DNA of 64,000 nt. Origin: Sphingobacterium sp. LZ7M1. Lineage in GTDB: Bacteria; Bacteroidota; Bacteroidia; Sphingobacteriales; Sphingobacteriaceae. Shown here in pieces: positions 49,334 to 57,427 of the stretch. The notes beneath the pieces were generated by a model. The model was given only the letters and a program-made list of their open reading frames with translations, made no database searches and was not told the DNA's origin. The first letter of the stretch is position 1. Every line of letters begins with the position of its first letter. Made by a program: the position numbers and the translations under genes. The stretch lies in contig NZ_CP101134.1 of NCBI RefSeq assembly GCF_024296865.1, positions 3,534,001-3,598,000 of the forward strand, given 5' to 3'.

Positions 49334-50836
49334 ATGAGCGCATTAAATAGACCAACGTTCAAAGAGCGTTACGATAATTACATTAATGGAACCTTCGTTC
49401 CGCCCACTCAAGGAAAATATTTTGACAATATCTCCCCTATAGATGGCAAACCATTTACACAGGTTGCCCATTCCACAAAGGTGGATATTGATAAAGCTGT
49501 TGAAGCAGCAAGCAAGGCTTTTGAAACTTGGAGCAAGACCTCATCAACGGAACGCAGCAATATTTTATTCAAGATTGCAGACCGTATTGAACAGCACTTG
49601 GAACAGGTTGCCATTGTAGAAACGATTGACAATGGAAAAGCAGTACGTGAAACATTGAATGCCGATATTCCATTGGCAATTGATCATTTCCGTTATTTTG
49701 GTGGAGTGATCCGAGCTGAAGAAGGATCATTATCTGAATTGGATAGCACAACGGTATCCTTAATCGTTAATGAGCCAATCGGTGTAGTGGCACAGATCAT
49801 ACCTTGGAACTTTCCGATCTTGATGGCCGTATGGAAATTGGCTCCTGCTTTGGCTGCGGGCTGTACCGTAGTCCTCAAACCGGCAGAGAGTACACCTACA
49901 TCCATCATGGTATTGATGGAAATCATTGGCGACTTGCTTCCTCCGGGAGTAATAAACGTAGTAAATGGATTTGGATCAGAATTAGGTAGACATCTAGTGA
50001 CCCATCCGAAAGTAGCGAAAGCTGCCTTTACTGGATCAACTGCTACAGGTAGAATGGTCATGCAATATGCTACGGAGAACATTATCCCGGTTACCTTGGA
50101 ATTAGGTGGTAAATCACCGAATGTATTCTTTGAGTCTGTCATGGACGAAGATGATTCATTTTTGGACAAAGCAATCGAAGGAGCAGTATTGTTTGCCCTG
50201 AACCAAGGTGAGATCTGTACCTGTCCATCTAGGTTATTGATCCAAGAGTCCATCTATGACAAGTTTATAGAGCGCGTCATTGAACGAGTGAACCAGATCA
50301 AAGTTGGAAACCCATTGGATCCAACCGTGATGATGGGAGCCCAAGCTTCCAAAATACAGAAGGACAAAATTATGTCCTATATTAAATTAGGAAAAGAGGA
50401 AGGTGCAGAAGTATTGACTGGAGGCGATGAAAACCACTTAGGTGGGGATATCGACGACGGATACTACATCAAGCCTACCCTATTCAAAGGGAACAATAAG
50501 ATGCGCATTTTTCAAGAAGAGATCTTCGGCCCTGTATTGGCCGTTACGACCTTCAAGGATGTAGACGAGGCCATCGCCATTGCGAACGACACCATTTATG
50601 GTTTAGGAGCAGGTGTATGGACCCGTGATGCCCATGAATTGTATATGGTCCCTAGAGCCATTCAGGCTGGCCGTGTTTGGGTAAACCAATATCACAGTTA
50701 TCCTGCAGGAGCTCCATTTGGTGGTTATAAACAATCCGGCATAGGACGTGAGAACCACAAAATGATGTTAGCCTATTACCGTCAAGCTAAAAACATGCTC
50801 ATCTCATACAGCAAAGAAAAGCTTGGATTCTTTTAA
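49334..50836 (+). CDS. Aldehyde dehydrogenase (NAD-dependent, AcoD/ExaC type)
   Basis: 500 residues, usual ALDH length. Oxidises an aldehyde (acetaldehyde-type in related enzymes) to the acid. Visible: IPWNFP and 'KPAESTP' of the cofactor fold, 'FTGSTATGR', the general base E256 in TLELGGKSP, and the catalytic C295 in [11 protein letters not shown], the form with an extra Cys two residues on seen in the ExaC/AcoD group. Cytosolic. The AraC gene lies divergent, the DUF779 gene 70 bases downstream. Confidence 0.92.
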   Translation: MSALNRPTFKERYDNYINGTFVPPTQGKYFDNISPIDGKPFTQVAHSTKVDIDKAVEAASKAFETWSKTSSTERSNILFKIADRIEQHLEQVAIVETIDNGKAVRETLNADIPLAIDHFRYFGGVIRAEEGSLSELDSTTVSLIVNEPIGVVAQIIPWNFPILMAVWKLAPALAAGCTVVLKPAESTPTSIMVLMEIIGDLLPPGVINVVNGFGSELGRHLVTHPKVAKAAFTGSTATGRMVMQYATENIIPVTLELGGKSPNVFFESVMDEDDSFLDKAIEGAVLFALNQGEICTCPSRLLIQESIYDKFIERVIERVNQIKVGNPLDPTVMMGAQASKIQKDKIMSYIKLGKEEGAEVLTGGDENHLGGDIDDGYYIKPTLFKGNNKMRIFQEEIFGPVLAVTTFKDVDEAIAIANDTIYGLGAGVWTRDAHELYMVPRAIQAGRVWVNQYHSYPAGAPFGGYKQSGIGRENHKMMLAYYRQAKNMLISYSKEKLGFF

Positions 50837-50906
50837 TAGAGTTTAATAGTTAAATGTGTGAAAAGGGGTTATGCTCTATAACCCCTTTCTTAAAACTGCT
50901 AGAATT

Positions 50907-51281
50907 ATGATCTCAAGGATAGATGTAACCGAAAATGCGAAAGCCGTAATCAAGGAATTAGCGGAAAAGCATGGCCCATTGATGTTTTATCAAGCAGGTG
51001 GCTGTTGTGAAGGAACCCAACCACAGTGCTTTGAAAAGGGTGGATTTTATCCCAGGATGAACGATGCCATGATAGGCCTGGTCGAAGGTTTTGAGTTTTG
51101 GGTAGACCGCGATCTTTTCGAATACTGGAAGTTTTCACATTTTACATTGGATGTACTGGATGGGTTTGGACCAGGAGGATTTTCATTGGAAACCCCTATG
51201 GGAAAAACGTTCAAGATCCACTATCGGTTATTTACGGAGGAAGAACTGAAGGAATTACCTGAGGTCATCCGGAATGAATAA
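50907..51281 (+). CDS. DUF779 protein, aldehyde dehydrogenase partner
   Basis: About 124 residues from the ATG at 50907; earlier in-frame starts add only a non-conserved tail. DUF779 shows 'HGPLMFYQAGGCCEGTQPQCF', with the conserved adjacent cysteines, and 'EYWKFSHFTLDVLDGFGPGGFSLE'. It is regularly encoded next to ALDH genes of this type; its biochemical role is unknown, perhaps metal- or thiol-linked. Confidence 0.85.
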   Translation: MISRIDVTENAKAVIKELAEKHGPLMFYQAGGCCEGTQPQCFEKGGFYPRMNDAMIGLVEGFEFWVDRDLFEYWKFSHFTLDVLDGFGPGGFSLETPMGKTFKIHYRLFTEEELKELPEVIRNE

Positions 51282-51405
51282 TAAAAATTATTCTTTTTGG
51301 GTTCAATTGCTTTCTGAAAGTCAATAAACCCTAATTATGCTGTTTTTTTGATAAATGATCTGTAAATTTAATGAAAGGTCGAATTTATTAAACCCAGAAA
51401 AACAG

Positions 51406-52482
51406 ATGACAAGCCCTTCCCTATTCTCTTCATTAAAACTTTCCCATTTAGAACTCAAAAACAGAATCGTTGTTTCGCCAATGTGCCAATACAGTGCAGT
51501 TGATGGCTTTGCCAATGATTGGCATTTGGTACATCTCGGCCAATTTGCCATTGGACGTGCAGGAGCAGTGATCCAAGAGGCGACTGCAGTAAGTCCTGAA
51601 GGCCGGATTTCTTATGGCGATCTCGGGATTTGGAAGGATGAGCATATCAAAAAATACAAACAGATAACCAATTTTATTAAAAGTCAGGGAAGCCTAGCGG
51701 GGATCCAATTGGCACATGCTGGAAGAAAGGCAAGTACGGATCTGCCGTGGATAAGCAGGAAACAATTTTCTCCAGATGAGGAACATGGTTGGCAGACTGT
51801 TGCTCCCTCTCCTATTCCTTACCATGAAAAAGAACATCCACCCATTGGTTTAAGCCAGAGCGAGATCCAAGAAATCATTGCCCAATTTAAGGACGCAGCA
51901 GCAAGAGCAGTTGAGGCTGGTTACCAGATCATAGAAATCCATGCCGCCCATGGCTATTTGATCCATCAGTTCCTTTCACCACTGGTCAATTTCAGGGAAG
52001 ATGGGTATGGAGGTAGCTTCGAAAACAGGGTCAGGTTTCTGTTGGAAATCGTAGATGCCATCAAATCAGTTTTAAAAACTGAGCATTCGCTATGGGTCCG
52101 CTTATCGGCGACCGATTGGGCAGATGGCGGTTGGGACATTGAACAGACAGTTAAATTGACCCACCTCTTGAAAGGGAAAGCTGTTGAAGTGGCTGATATT
52201 TCTTCTGGAGGAGCTGTATCCTTCCAGAAAATCCCAGTTGAACCAGGTTATCAGGTACCCTTTTCCGATCAGGTCAAACAAGCCTGTGGGATTGGGACAG
52301 GAGCTGTAGGCTTGATCACTAGTGCCAAACAGGCACAGGATATCCTAGATCGAGGTGCTGCAGATCTGATTTTATTGGGCAGGGAATTCTTGCGACATCC
52401 CCACCTTGTCTATACTTGGGCCCAAGAATTGGGCGTACAGCAGAGCTGGGCACCTCAATATGCAAGGGCAAAGATTGAATAG
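51406..52482 (+). CDS. Old Yellow Enzyme-family NADH:flavin oxidoreductase (YqjM type)
   Basis: About 358 residues from the ATG at 51406; the in-frame start at 51355 adds 17 residues not typical of the family. FMN TIM-barrel: 'SSLKLSHLELKNRIVVSPMCQYSAVDGF' with the YqjM-type Cys and Tyr, 'GIQLAHAGRKAS', the HAAHGYLIHQFLSP pair of substrate-binding His, and 'NFREDGYGGSFENRVRFLLE'. Reduces C=C bonds of enals or enones, or other electrophiles. Cytosolic; may act with the aldehyde dehydrogenase against reactive aldehydes. Confidence 0.92.
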   Translation: MTSPSLFSSLKLSHLELKNRIVVSPMCQYSAVDGFANDWHLVHLGQFAIGRAGAVIQEATAVSPEGRISYGDLGIWKDEHIKKYKQITNFIKSQGSLAGIQLAHAGRKASTDLPWISRKQFSPDEEHGWQTVAPSPIPYHEKEHPPIGLSQSEIQEIIAQFKDAAARAVEAGYQIIEIHAAHGYLIHQFLSPLVNFREDGYGGSFENRVRFLLEIVDAIKSVLKTEHSLWVRLSATDWADGGWDIEQTVKLTHLLKGKAVEVADISSGGAVSFQKIPVEPGYQVPFSDQVKQACGIGTGAVGLITSAKQAQDILDRGAADLILLGREFLRHPHLVYTWAQELGVQQSWAPQYARAKIE

Positions 52483-52485
52483 GAA

Positions 52486-52887
52486 TTATTCTACATCCAA
52501 ACCTTCCAAGACTGGAATAGGCTTTTTGTCATCTCCCAAAGCTACGAAGGTAAAACGGCCTTGGATCGCCAGTTCGCGACCATCTTCATACATACCTTCT
52601 CTAAAGATTTCTACATAAACCTTTAGGCTTGTCCTTCCGACGGTCTCTACACGGGCTACAGCTTCTACAATGCTTGCAGAAGGTATAGCTTTATGGAAAT
52701 CGATTTTGTCTGTAGATACTGTAACGAGGGATTTTCTACAAAAACGAGTAGCACACATAAAGGAAACCTCATCCATGATCGCCATGGCTTTACCACCGAA
52801 CAAGGTGTCATGATGATTGGTAAGGGAAGGAAACACAGTCATGGTAATTCGTGTTTCACTTTGATCGATACGTTCTTGAATAGTCAT
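52486..52887 (-). CDS. Acyl-CoA thioesterase (hotdog fold)
   Basis: 133 residues, YciA/BACH-type hotdog. Conserved 'MTVFPSLTNHHDTLFGGKAMAIMDEVSFMCA', with the Asp of MDE as catalytic residue, and 'TVSTDKIDFHKAIPSASIVEAVARVETVGRTSLKV'. Hydrolyses acyl-CoA to fatty acid and CoA; chain-length preference unknown. Cytosolic. It converges on the OYE gene three bases away and lies 21 bases downstream of the MutS-like gene. Confidence 0.88.
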   Translation of the reverse strand: MTIQERIDQSETRITMTVFPSLTNHHDTLFGGKAMAIMDEVSFMCATRFCRKSLVTVSTDKIDFHKAIPSASIVEAVARVETVGRTSLKVYVEIFREGMYEDGRELAIQGRFTFVALGDDKKPIPVLEGLDVE

Positions 52888-52908
52888 TTTATGAATTGAG
52901 CCGCAAAG

Positions 52909-54729
52909 TTAATCAACTTTTTCGCTTTCTACGACTATTCCGATGCCTTTCAGCAGCATCGAAGCGTTAAAGATGGTACATGCACCATCCTTTAATTTGT
53001 AATCAAACAACATTTCAGAACCATGCACCTGTATATCAAAATGATAATTTTTAAGGTATCCCGGATAATCATTAACGAGTTCAGAAAGTTGAAGGTCATG
53101 GGTGGCCAACATTCCGCGTCCATGTAGTTCAATCAACTTCTTGATGATTGCTTTTGATCCCAAATATTTATCCACGGAATTGGTTCCCCTTAACATTTCA
53201 TCGATCAAGAAATAGCTTGACTTAATATCCTGTACCCGCTCCAAGATAAATTTCATGCGATCTAATTCGGCCTTAAAGGTTGAAGTGCTTTCGTTCAAGG
53301 AGTCCTTGATCCGCATGTATGTCACCAATTGATAGATTGGGAGGGCGAACTTCTTGGCACAGACTACAGCACCAGTATAGGCTAATACCGCATTTATACC
53401 TATTGTCCTTAGGAAAGTACTCTTACCGGCCATATTGGAGCCTGTGATGAGCGCTATTTTATGGTCATGGGCATCATAATCATTTGCAATGGATTTATTG
53501 GCTGGGATCAAGGGATGATTGATATCTTCAGCAAAGAGTTGGTCTTTTTCAAAATCCTCCAAAATACTTGGCTGTGTCCAATCTGGATGGTTGTACGCAA
53601 GGATGGATAAAGAGACCAGACTTTCATATTTTGCCACAGCGTCAAAACCAGACAGAATGGAATCTTCATATTGATCTTTCCATTTGCTGATGGCCATGAC
53701 CTGCTTAAAATCCCACAGGGCAAGCATGTTTAAGATGGCACCTATCAGCATATTATTACGTACGTCCAATTTATCGATCAACTTACCCAGTTCATTGATG
53801 ATACTGGAAAGTTTCTTTTGCTGAGCGTCTACTTCGATCTTTTTTTGAAGCTCCTGATTTAAGGCAGCTGTATACTTTTTATCTTCCATCAATTTGATGG
53901 CATCGGCAAATCCAATCAATGATACGCCAATCTTATCGATCTTATTGGAGAAATGGCTGACCTTGCCGGCTTGGGCCATCGTCCATAACAGGTGGATGAT
54001 ACCTAAGCCTAGGAGATAGCCTCCAATATTATGGACAAACACAGAAAACAAGATTCCAGCCAAAAATATCCATGGAACTATGGGAACATACATTCTATAG
54101 AAGGCGTTGCCAAATTGGAAAGATTTATCGTGGAAATAGCTATAGATATAGGATCTTAAGTTGATCTTGGAGCCTAGATTGAACAACATTTTGGTTTGGA
54201 AAGCCTGCAGATGTTCAGGGTCTGCTTTCAGTTCCTGAACCGCTTCCTGCCTTGCAGATATCTCTTTTTTGTTAGATGGAGCGTCCATCCATGAATGCAA
54301 AACCGCAACTCCATCTTTTGTCGCACAACGGTTGACCAGCTCGAACAAGGAATTAGGGCCGAATATATCCAGGTCTGAACTATAGGGGTGTTTAGGGTCT
54401 TCGAATGCCTCCCCATCATCGTACATGTTCTTCTTACGGTCTTGAACATGCAGTTCATTTTCATTGACACTCAAAAAGACTTTTGCCTCCTGCAGTTTTC
54501 GATCCACCTTTGCCTGTCTATATACCAGGAATGCAAAGAGAAAGATAACCAATAGAAAAGCACCCAAGACCAGAAAGATATTGTTCAGGGAGAACAGTTG
54601 CCAAATACCTATAGCCCCAAGGACCATTAGCCCCAAACGGAGAAAGGCATTTTTATTGATTTGCTTCTCTAATGATTTTATTTCCTCTTTGGTCCTATTG
54701 ACATTGCTTTGGTAGAAATCTGCACTCAT
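52909..54729 (-). CDS. Membrane-anchored MutS-family ATPase
   Basis: About 606 residues from the ATG at 54727-54729; the track-length upstream extension is repeat-derived sequence. Two hydrophobic helices lie at about 31-46 and 50-70 and two more at about 213-250. The C-terminal ABC ATPase has Walker A GSNMAGKSTF (about 430) and Walker B YFLIDEMLRGTNSVDK (about 508), with a MutS-like lever and helix region before it. The mismatch-recognition domain is absent, and there is no Smr nuclease tail. Function unknown; a membrane-tethered DNA- or lipid-related role is possible. Confidence 0.87.
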   Translation of the reverse strand: MSADFYQSNVNRTKEEIKSLEKQINKNAFLRLGLMVLGAIGIWQLFSLNNIFLVLGAFLLVIFLFAFLVYRQAKVDRKLQEAKVFLSVNENELHVQDRKKNMYDDGEAFEDPKHPYSSDLDIFGPNSLFELVNRCATKDGVAVLHSWMDAPSNKKEISARQEAVQELKADPEHLQAFQTKMLFNLGSKINLRSYIYSYFHDKSFQFGNAFYRMYVPIVPWIFLAGILFSVFVHNIGGYLLGLGIIHLLWTMAQAGKVSHFSNKIDKIGVSLIGFADAIKLMEDKKYTAALNQELQKKIEVDAQQKKLSSIINELGKLIDKLDVRNNMLIGAILNMLALWDFKQVMAISKWKDQYEDSILSGFDAVAKYESLVSLSILAYNHPDWTQPSILEDFEKDQLFAEDINHPLIPANKSIANDYDAHDHKIALITGSNMAGKSTFLRTIGINAVLAYTGAVVCAKKFALPIYQLVTYMRIKDSLNESTSTFKAELDRMKFILERVQDIKSSYFLIDEMLRGTNSVDKYLGSKAIIKKLIELHGRGMLATHDLQLSELVNDYPGYLKNYHFDIQVHGSEMLFDYKLKDGACTIFNASMLLKGIGIVVESEKVD

Positions 54730-54858
54730 AGGAGCTAAGGTAGGTATTAGATATGAGAATTGAGATGTGAGTAATGAGATTAATCTCAGCTTTAAAAACA
54801 AAAAAGACGCCATTACAGACGTCTCATATCTCTTATCTCCTATCTCAAATCTTCGGTA
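54730..54858. repeat. GAGATATGAGA-type low-complexity inverted repeat
   Basis: TTAGATATGAGAATTGAGATG (in two blocks, 54749-54770 region) faces CTCATATCTCTTATCTCC (54823-54846) around an AAAAAAGACG hairpin. It is a purine-rich dispersed-type repeat between pcm and the MutS-like gene; the small AGACG/CGTCT hairpin could end pcm transcription weakly. Confidence 0.5.
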
Positions 54859-55515
54859 CTACCAAGCCTGATCCCCTACAAGAGGCACGAACCTGAAGGT
54901 ATCGAGTTCGATTCTTTCGAAGTCGTTTTCACCTACTCGAAGGATGGTGACCATTTTTTGGAATTTCTCATCACCTACAGGGATAACCAAAAGACCTCCC
55001 AAACGAAGTTGTTTCAGCATTTTTTCAGGTACAAAGGGAGCCCCGGCAGTTACGATGATTTTGTCATAGGGTGCTTTTTCGGGGATACCTTTGGAACCAT
55101 CGCCCAAGAAAAAGTTTGGCTTATAGCCCATATAGGGCAATACCTGAATGGTTCGATGGTAAAGGTTTTCCTGACGCTCAATGGTATACACATCAGCTCC
55201 CAATTCCATAAGGATACAGGTCTGATAACCAGAACCCGTACCGATCTCCAGGACTTTATCACCTTTTTTGATGTGCAGCAATTGGCTTTGATAAGCTACG
55301 GTGTAGGGTTGGGAAATCGTCTGGCCATCACCGATTGGAAATGCAATATCCCGGTAAGCTTGGTTCCAGAAGGTTTCATCAAAAAAGAAATGACGAGGGA
55401 CTTTTGCAATTGCCTGCAACACCTTCTTATCTTCAATCCCACGTTTTTCGAGATGTTTCACCAACTGCTTCCTTGCGCCCTGTTCCCGGTAATTGTCTAT
55501 AAACTTATAAGCCAT
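54859..55515 (-). CDS. pcm: Protein-L-isoaspartate O-methyltransferase
   Basis: Repairs isoaspartyl residues in aged proteins using AdoMet. 218 residues from the ATG at 55513-55515 (a TTG nine bases before is the other start). Visible: the SAM motif VLEIGTGSGYQTCIL, 'KVPRHFFFDE', 'IGDGQTISQPYTVAYQSQLL' and 'YDKIIVTAGAPFVPE', all typical. Cytosolic. Upstream of the MutS-like gene on the same strand with a gap of 129 bases. Confidence 0.92.
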   Translation of the reverse strand: MAYKFIDNYREQGARKQLVKHLEKRGIEDKKVLQAIAKVPRHFFFDETFWNQAYRDIAFPIGDGQTISQPYTVAYQSQLLHIKKGDKVLEIGTGSGYQTCILMELGADVYTIERQENLYHRTIQVLPYMGYKPNFFLGDGSKGIPEKAPYDKIIVTAGAPFVPEKMLKQLRLGGLLVIPVGDEKFQKMVTILRVGENDFERIELDTFRFVPLVGDQAW

Positions 55516-55693
55516 ATGTCTCAAAATTACCCTTATTTTACCATATTATTAAGGTTAAAATGCAAAACATTCAAGCTCAGAACGGTTCTGAAAAATGAGA
55601 AAGAAAATATCCCTAAGCTTTATTTTTTGTACTTTTATACGTCTAGGAAATTAAAAAATAATATTCCTGGCCCTCACCCAAAAAATTGATAGA

Positions 55694-56551
55694 ATGAAAA
55701 AACTGACTATTTATCTGTTTATCATATTACTGCAGTTTCAAGTAGTACTTGCTCAGGAGACTTCTCCGAACGATGATGATGTCATGAAGGTCCTTGCGAT
55801 AGGGAATAGCTTCTCCGAGGATGCCCTAGAAAATTACCTACATGAGTTATCCACTGCTGCAGGCAAAAAGATTGTTATTGGCAATTTATATATCGGAGGT
55901 GCACCACTAGACCTGCACCTTAAAAATGCCCACAATAACCTGAAAGCGTACAGCTATCGAAAAATAAGCATGGACGGTTCCAAAAAGACTACGGAACAGA
56001 CCAGTATTGAAGATGCCTTGGCAGATGAAAACTGGGATTATGTGAGCTTGCAACAGGCTTCACCACTTTCTGGAAAGTACAATGTCGTTATGCAAACCTT
56101 AACCGACCTTTGGACGTATGTATTTGCACATGTCCATCCAGATACCAAACTCGTTTATCACCAAACATGGGCCTACCAACAGGACTCTAAACATGAAGGC
56201 TTTACTAACTATGACAATAGTCAGAAAAACATGTACGACAGCATCATGAGCGTCACGTCGAGATTAGAAAAAACTGGTGATTATGGCTTTATCGTTCCTG
56301 ATGGCACTACCATCCAGAATGGAAGGACCAGTTCCATTGGTGACCAATTCACTCGCGATGGTTATCACTTGAACCTGGACTATGGTAGATTTGCGGCTGC
56401 ACTGACTTGGTATGCTAAACTTTTCGACCTTGATCCCACGAAAACAGACTATAAACCCGAAAAGGTGACGGATCTACAGGCGAAGATTGTAAAGGAAGCC
56501 GCAAAAAAGGCTGTGAAGAAACCATTTAAAGTATCAAGAGTAAAAAAGTAG
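55694..56551 (+). CDS. DUF4886 SGNH-like exported protein
   Basis: 285 residues with a signal peptide (about 1-19, ending VLAQ). SGNH-hydrolase layout: block I 'VLAIGNSFSEDALENYL' with the nucleophile in GNSF, 'NWDYVSLQQAS', and the C-terminal 'DGYHLNLDYGRF' with the Asp-x-x-His pair. DUF4886 members are thought to be carbohydrate esterases or related; substrate unknown. The C-terminal 40 residues are Lys-rich. Periplasmic or secreted. Confidence 0.87.
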   Translation: MKKLTIYLFIILLQFQVVLAQETSPNDDDVMKVLAIGNSFSEDALENYLHELSTAAGKKIVIGNLYIGGAPLDLHLKNAHNNLKAYSYRKISMDGSKKTTEQTSIEDALADENWDYVSLQQASPLSGKYNVVMQTLTDLWTYVFAHVHPDTKLVYHQTWAYQQDSKHEGFTNYDNSQKNMYDSIMSVTSRLEKTGDYGFIVPDGTTIQNGRTSSIGDQFTRDGYHLNLDYGRFAAALTWYAKLFDLDPTKTDYKPEKVTDLQAKIVKEAAKKAVKKPFKVSRVKK

Positions 56552-56593
56552 ATTAATAACATTTACTTAAAAGAAATTTAATTTCATGTTAAC

Positions 56594-56624
56594 TTGCTTT
56601 GAAGGCTGTTGTTTTGTAAGTTTA
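56594..56624 (+). promoter_or_regulatory. Promoter of the DUF6266 gene
   Basis: TTG (56594-56596), 20-base spacer, TAAGTTTA (56617-56624), one mismatch in the -7 box. Confidence 0.45.
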
Positions 56625-56646
56625 GAATAGAACAAACAGGTGTGAT

Positions 56647-57297
56647 ATGGCAACTTTAAAAAATGGAAATCAAATCCCACTTAATGGAAAGGTGGGATTT
56701 TTTGTTTACAGTAGTAACAAAAGTCCAATCGCGACAAACCCAACTCAATTAAGATTGACCAAGGAAAGGATCTTTCCAAAGAAAAAATCAGACTCCAAAT
56801 TTAATTTTCTCAAAGCATACATTGCGGAGATCCTCCCCTATATCCGGTTAGGGTTTAAAAATTATAATAATGGATGGACCAGCTATCAAGCTGCCATGTC
56901 GTATAATTTTAAACATTCCGTTCTTGAAAAGGAATCTAGGTTTGAACTGAATTGGGAGAAATTCAGTATCAGTAGAGGTTTTGAAAATCCGATCCAGGAT
57001 GTCAAAATCAACTTATGTCATGATTCGGATTCATTTAGGATTTCTTGGGATTACGATAAAGTTCTATCTAGTGCTTATGGTATGGAAGGTTATAGGATCA
57101 TGATCCTACTTCAACCGGAAATTAATGGGCCCAATAAAATCTACGGTATGGTAAATGGGAACCTTTTAGTGGAAAGACAACAACACCTCTTCTTAAGGAA
57201 ACACAATAAGAATGCGATTTATCATATGTATGTTGCTTTTTTATCTAATGACGGCAGCTATAATTGTACAAATAGTTTGTACCTGGGGGAAATATAA
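56647..57297 (+). CDS. DUF6266-family protein
   Basis: 216 residues, no signal peptide. The start 'MATLKNG...LNGKVGFFVY' and 'NPTQLRLTKERI...FNFLKAYIAEILPYIRLGFKNYNNGWTSYQAAMSYNFKH' is the DUF6266 pattern, a family I know only from Bacteroidota and without known function. The C-terminal half is beta-rich ('FRISWDYDKV', 'YRIMILLQPE'), perhaps a fibronectin-type domain. Members vary strongly between strains, so transfer is possible. Confidence 0.75.
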   Translation: MATLKNGNQIPLNGKVGFFVYSSNKSPIATNPTQLRLTKERIFPKKKSDSKFNFLKAYIAEILPYIRLGFKNYNNGWTSYQAAMSYNFKHSVLEKESRFELNWEKFSISRGFENPIQDVKINLCHDSDSFRISWDYDKVLSSAYGMEGYRIMILLQPEINGPNKIYGMVNGNLLVERQQHLFLRKHNKNAIYHMYVAFLSNDGSYNCTNSLYLGEI

Positions 57298-57362
57298 ATT
57301 AGGCGGATTGCCAAGAGTAAATAGCTTAATAACAAAAAAATATAATATTATTTAATCTGGGC

Positions 57363-57394
57363 TTTTGTAAATAAGGGGAGATTATATAAATTTG
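57363..57394 (+). promoter_or_regulatory. Promoter of the TonB receptor/PepSY operon
   Basis: TTTTG (57363-57367), 19-base spacer, TAAATTTG (57387-57394): full consensus. It overlaps the upstream TTG start of the open frame, so translation must begin at ATG 57428. Confidence 0.8.
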
Positions 57395-57427
57395 GCGCAA
57401 TTTATAATTGTTCTAAATAAAAATAAG

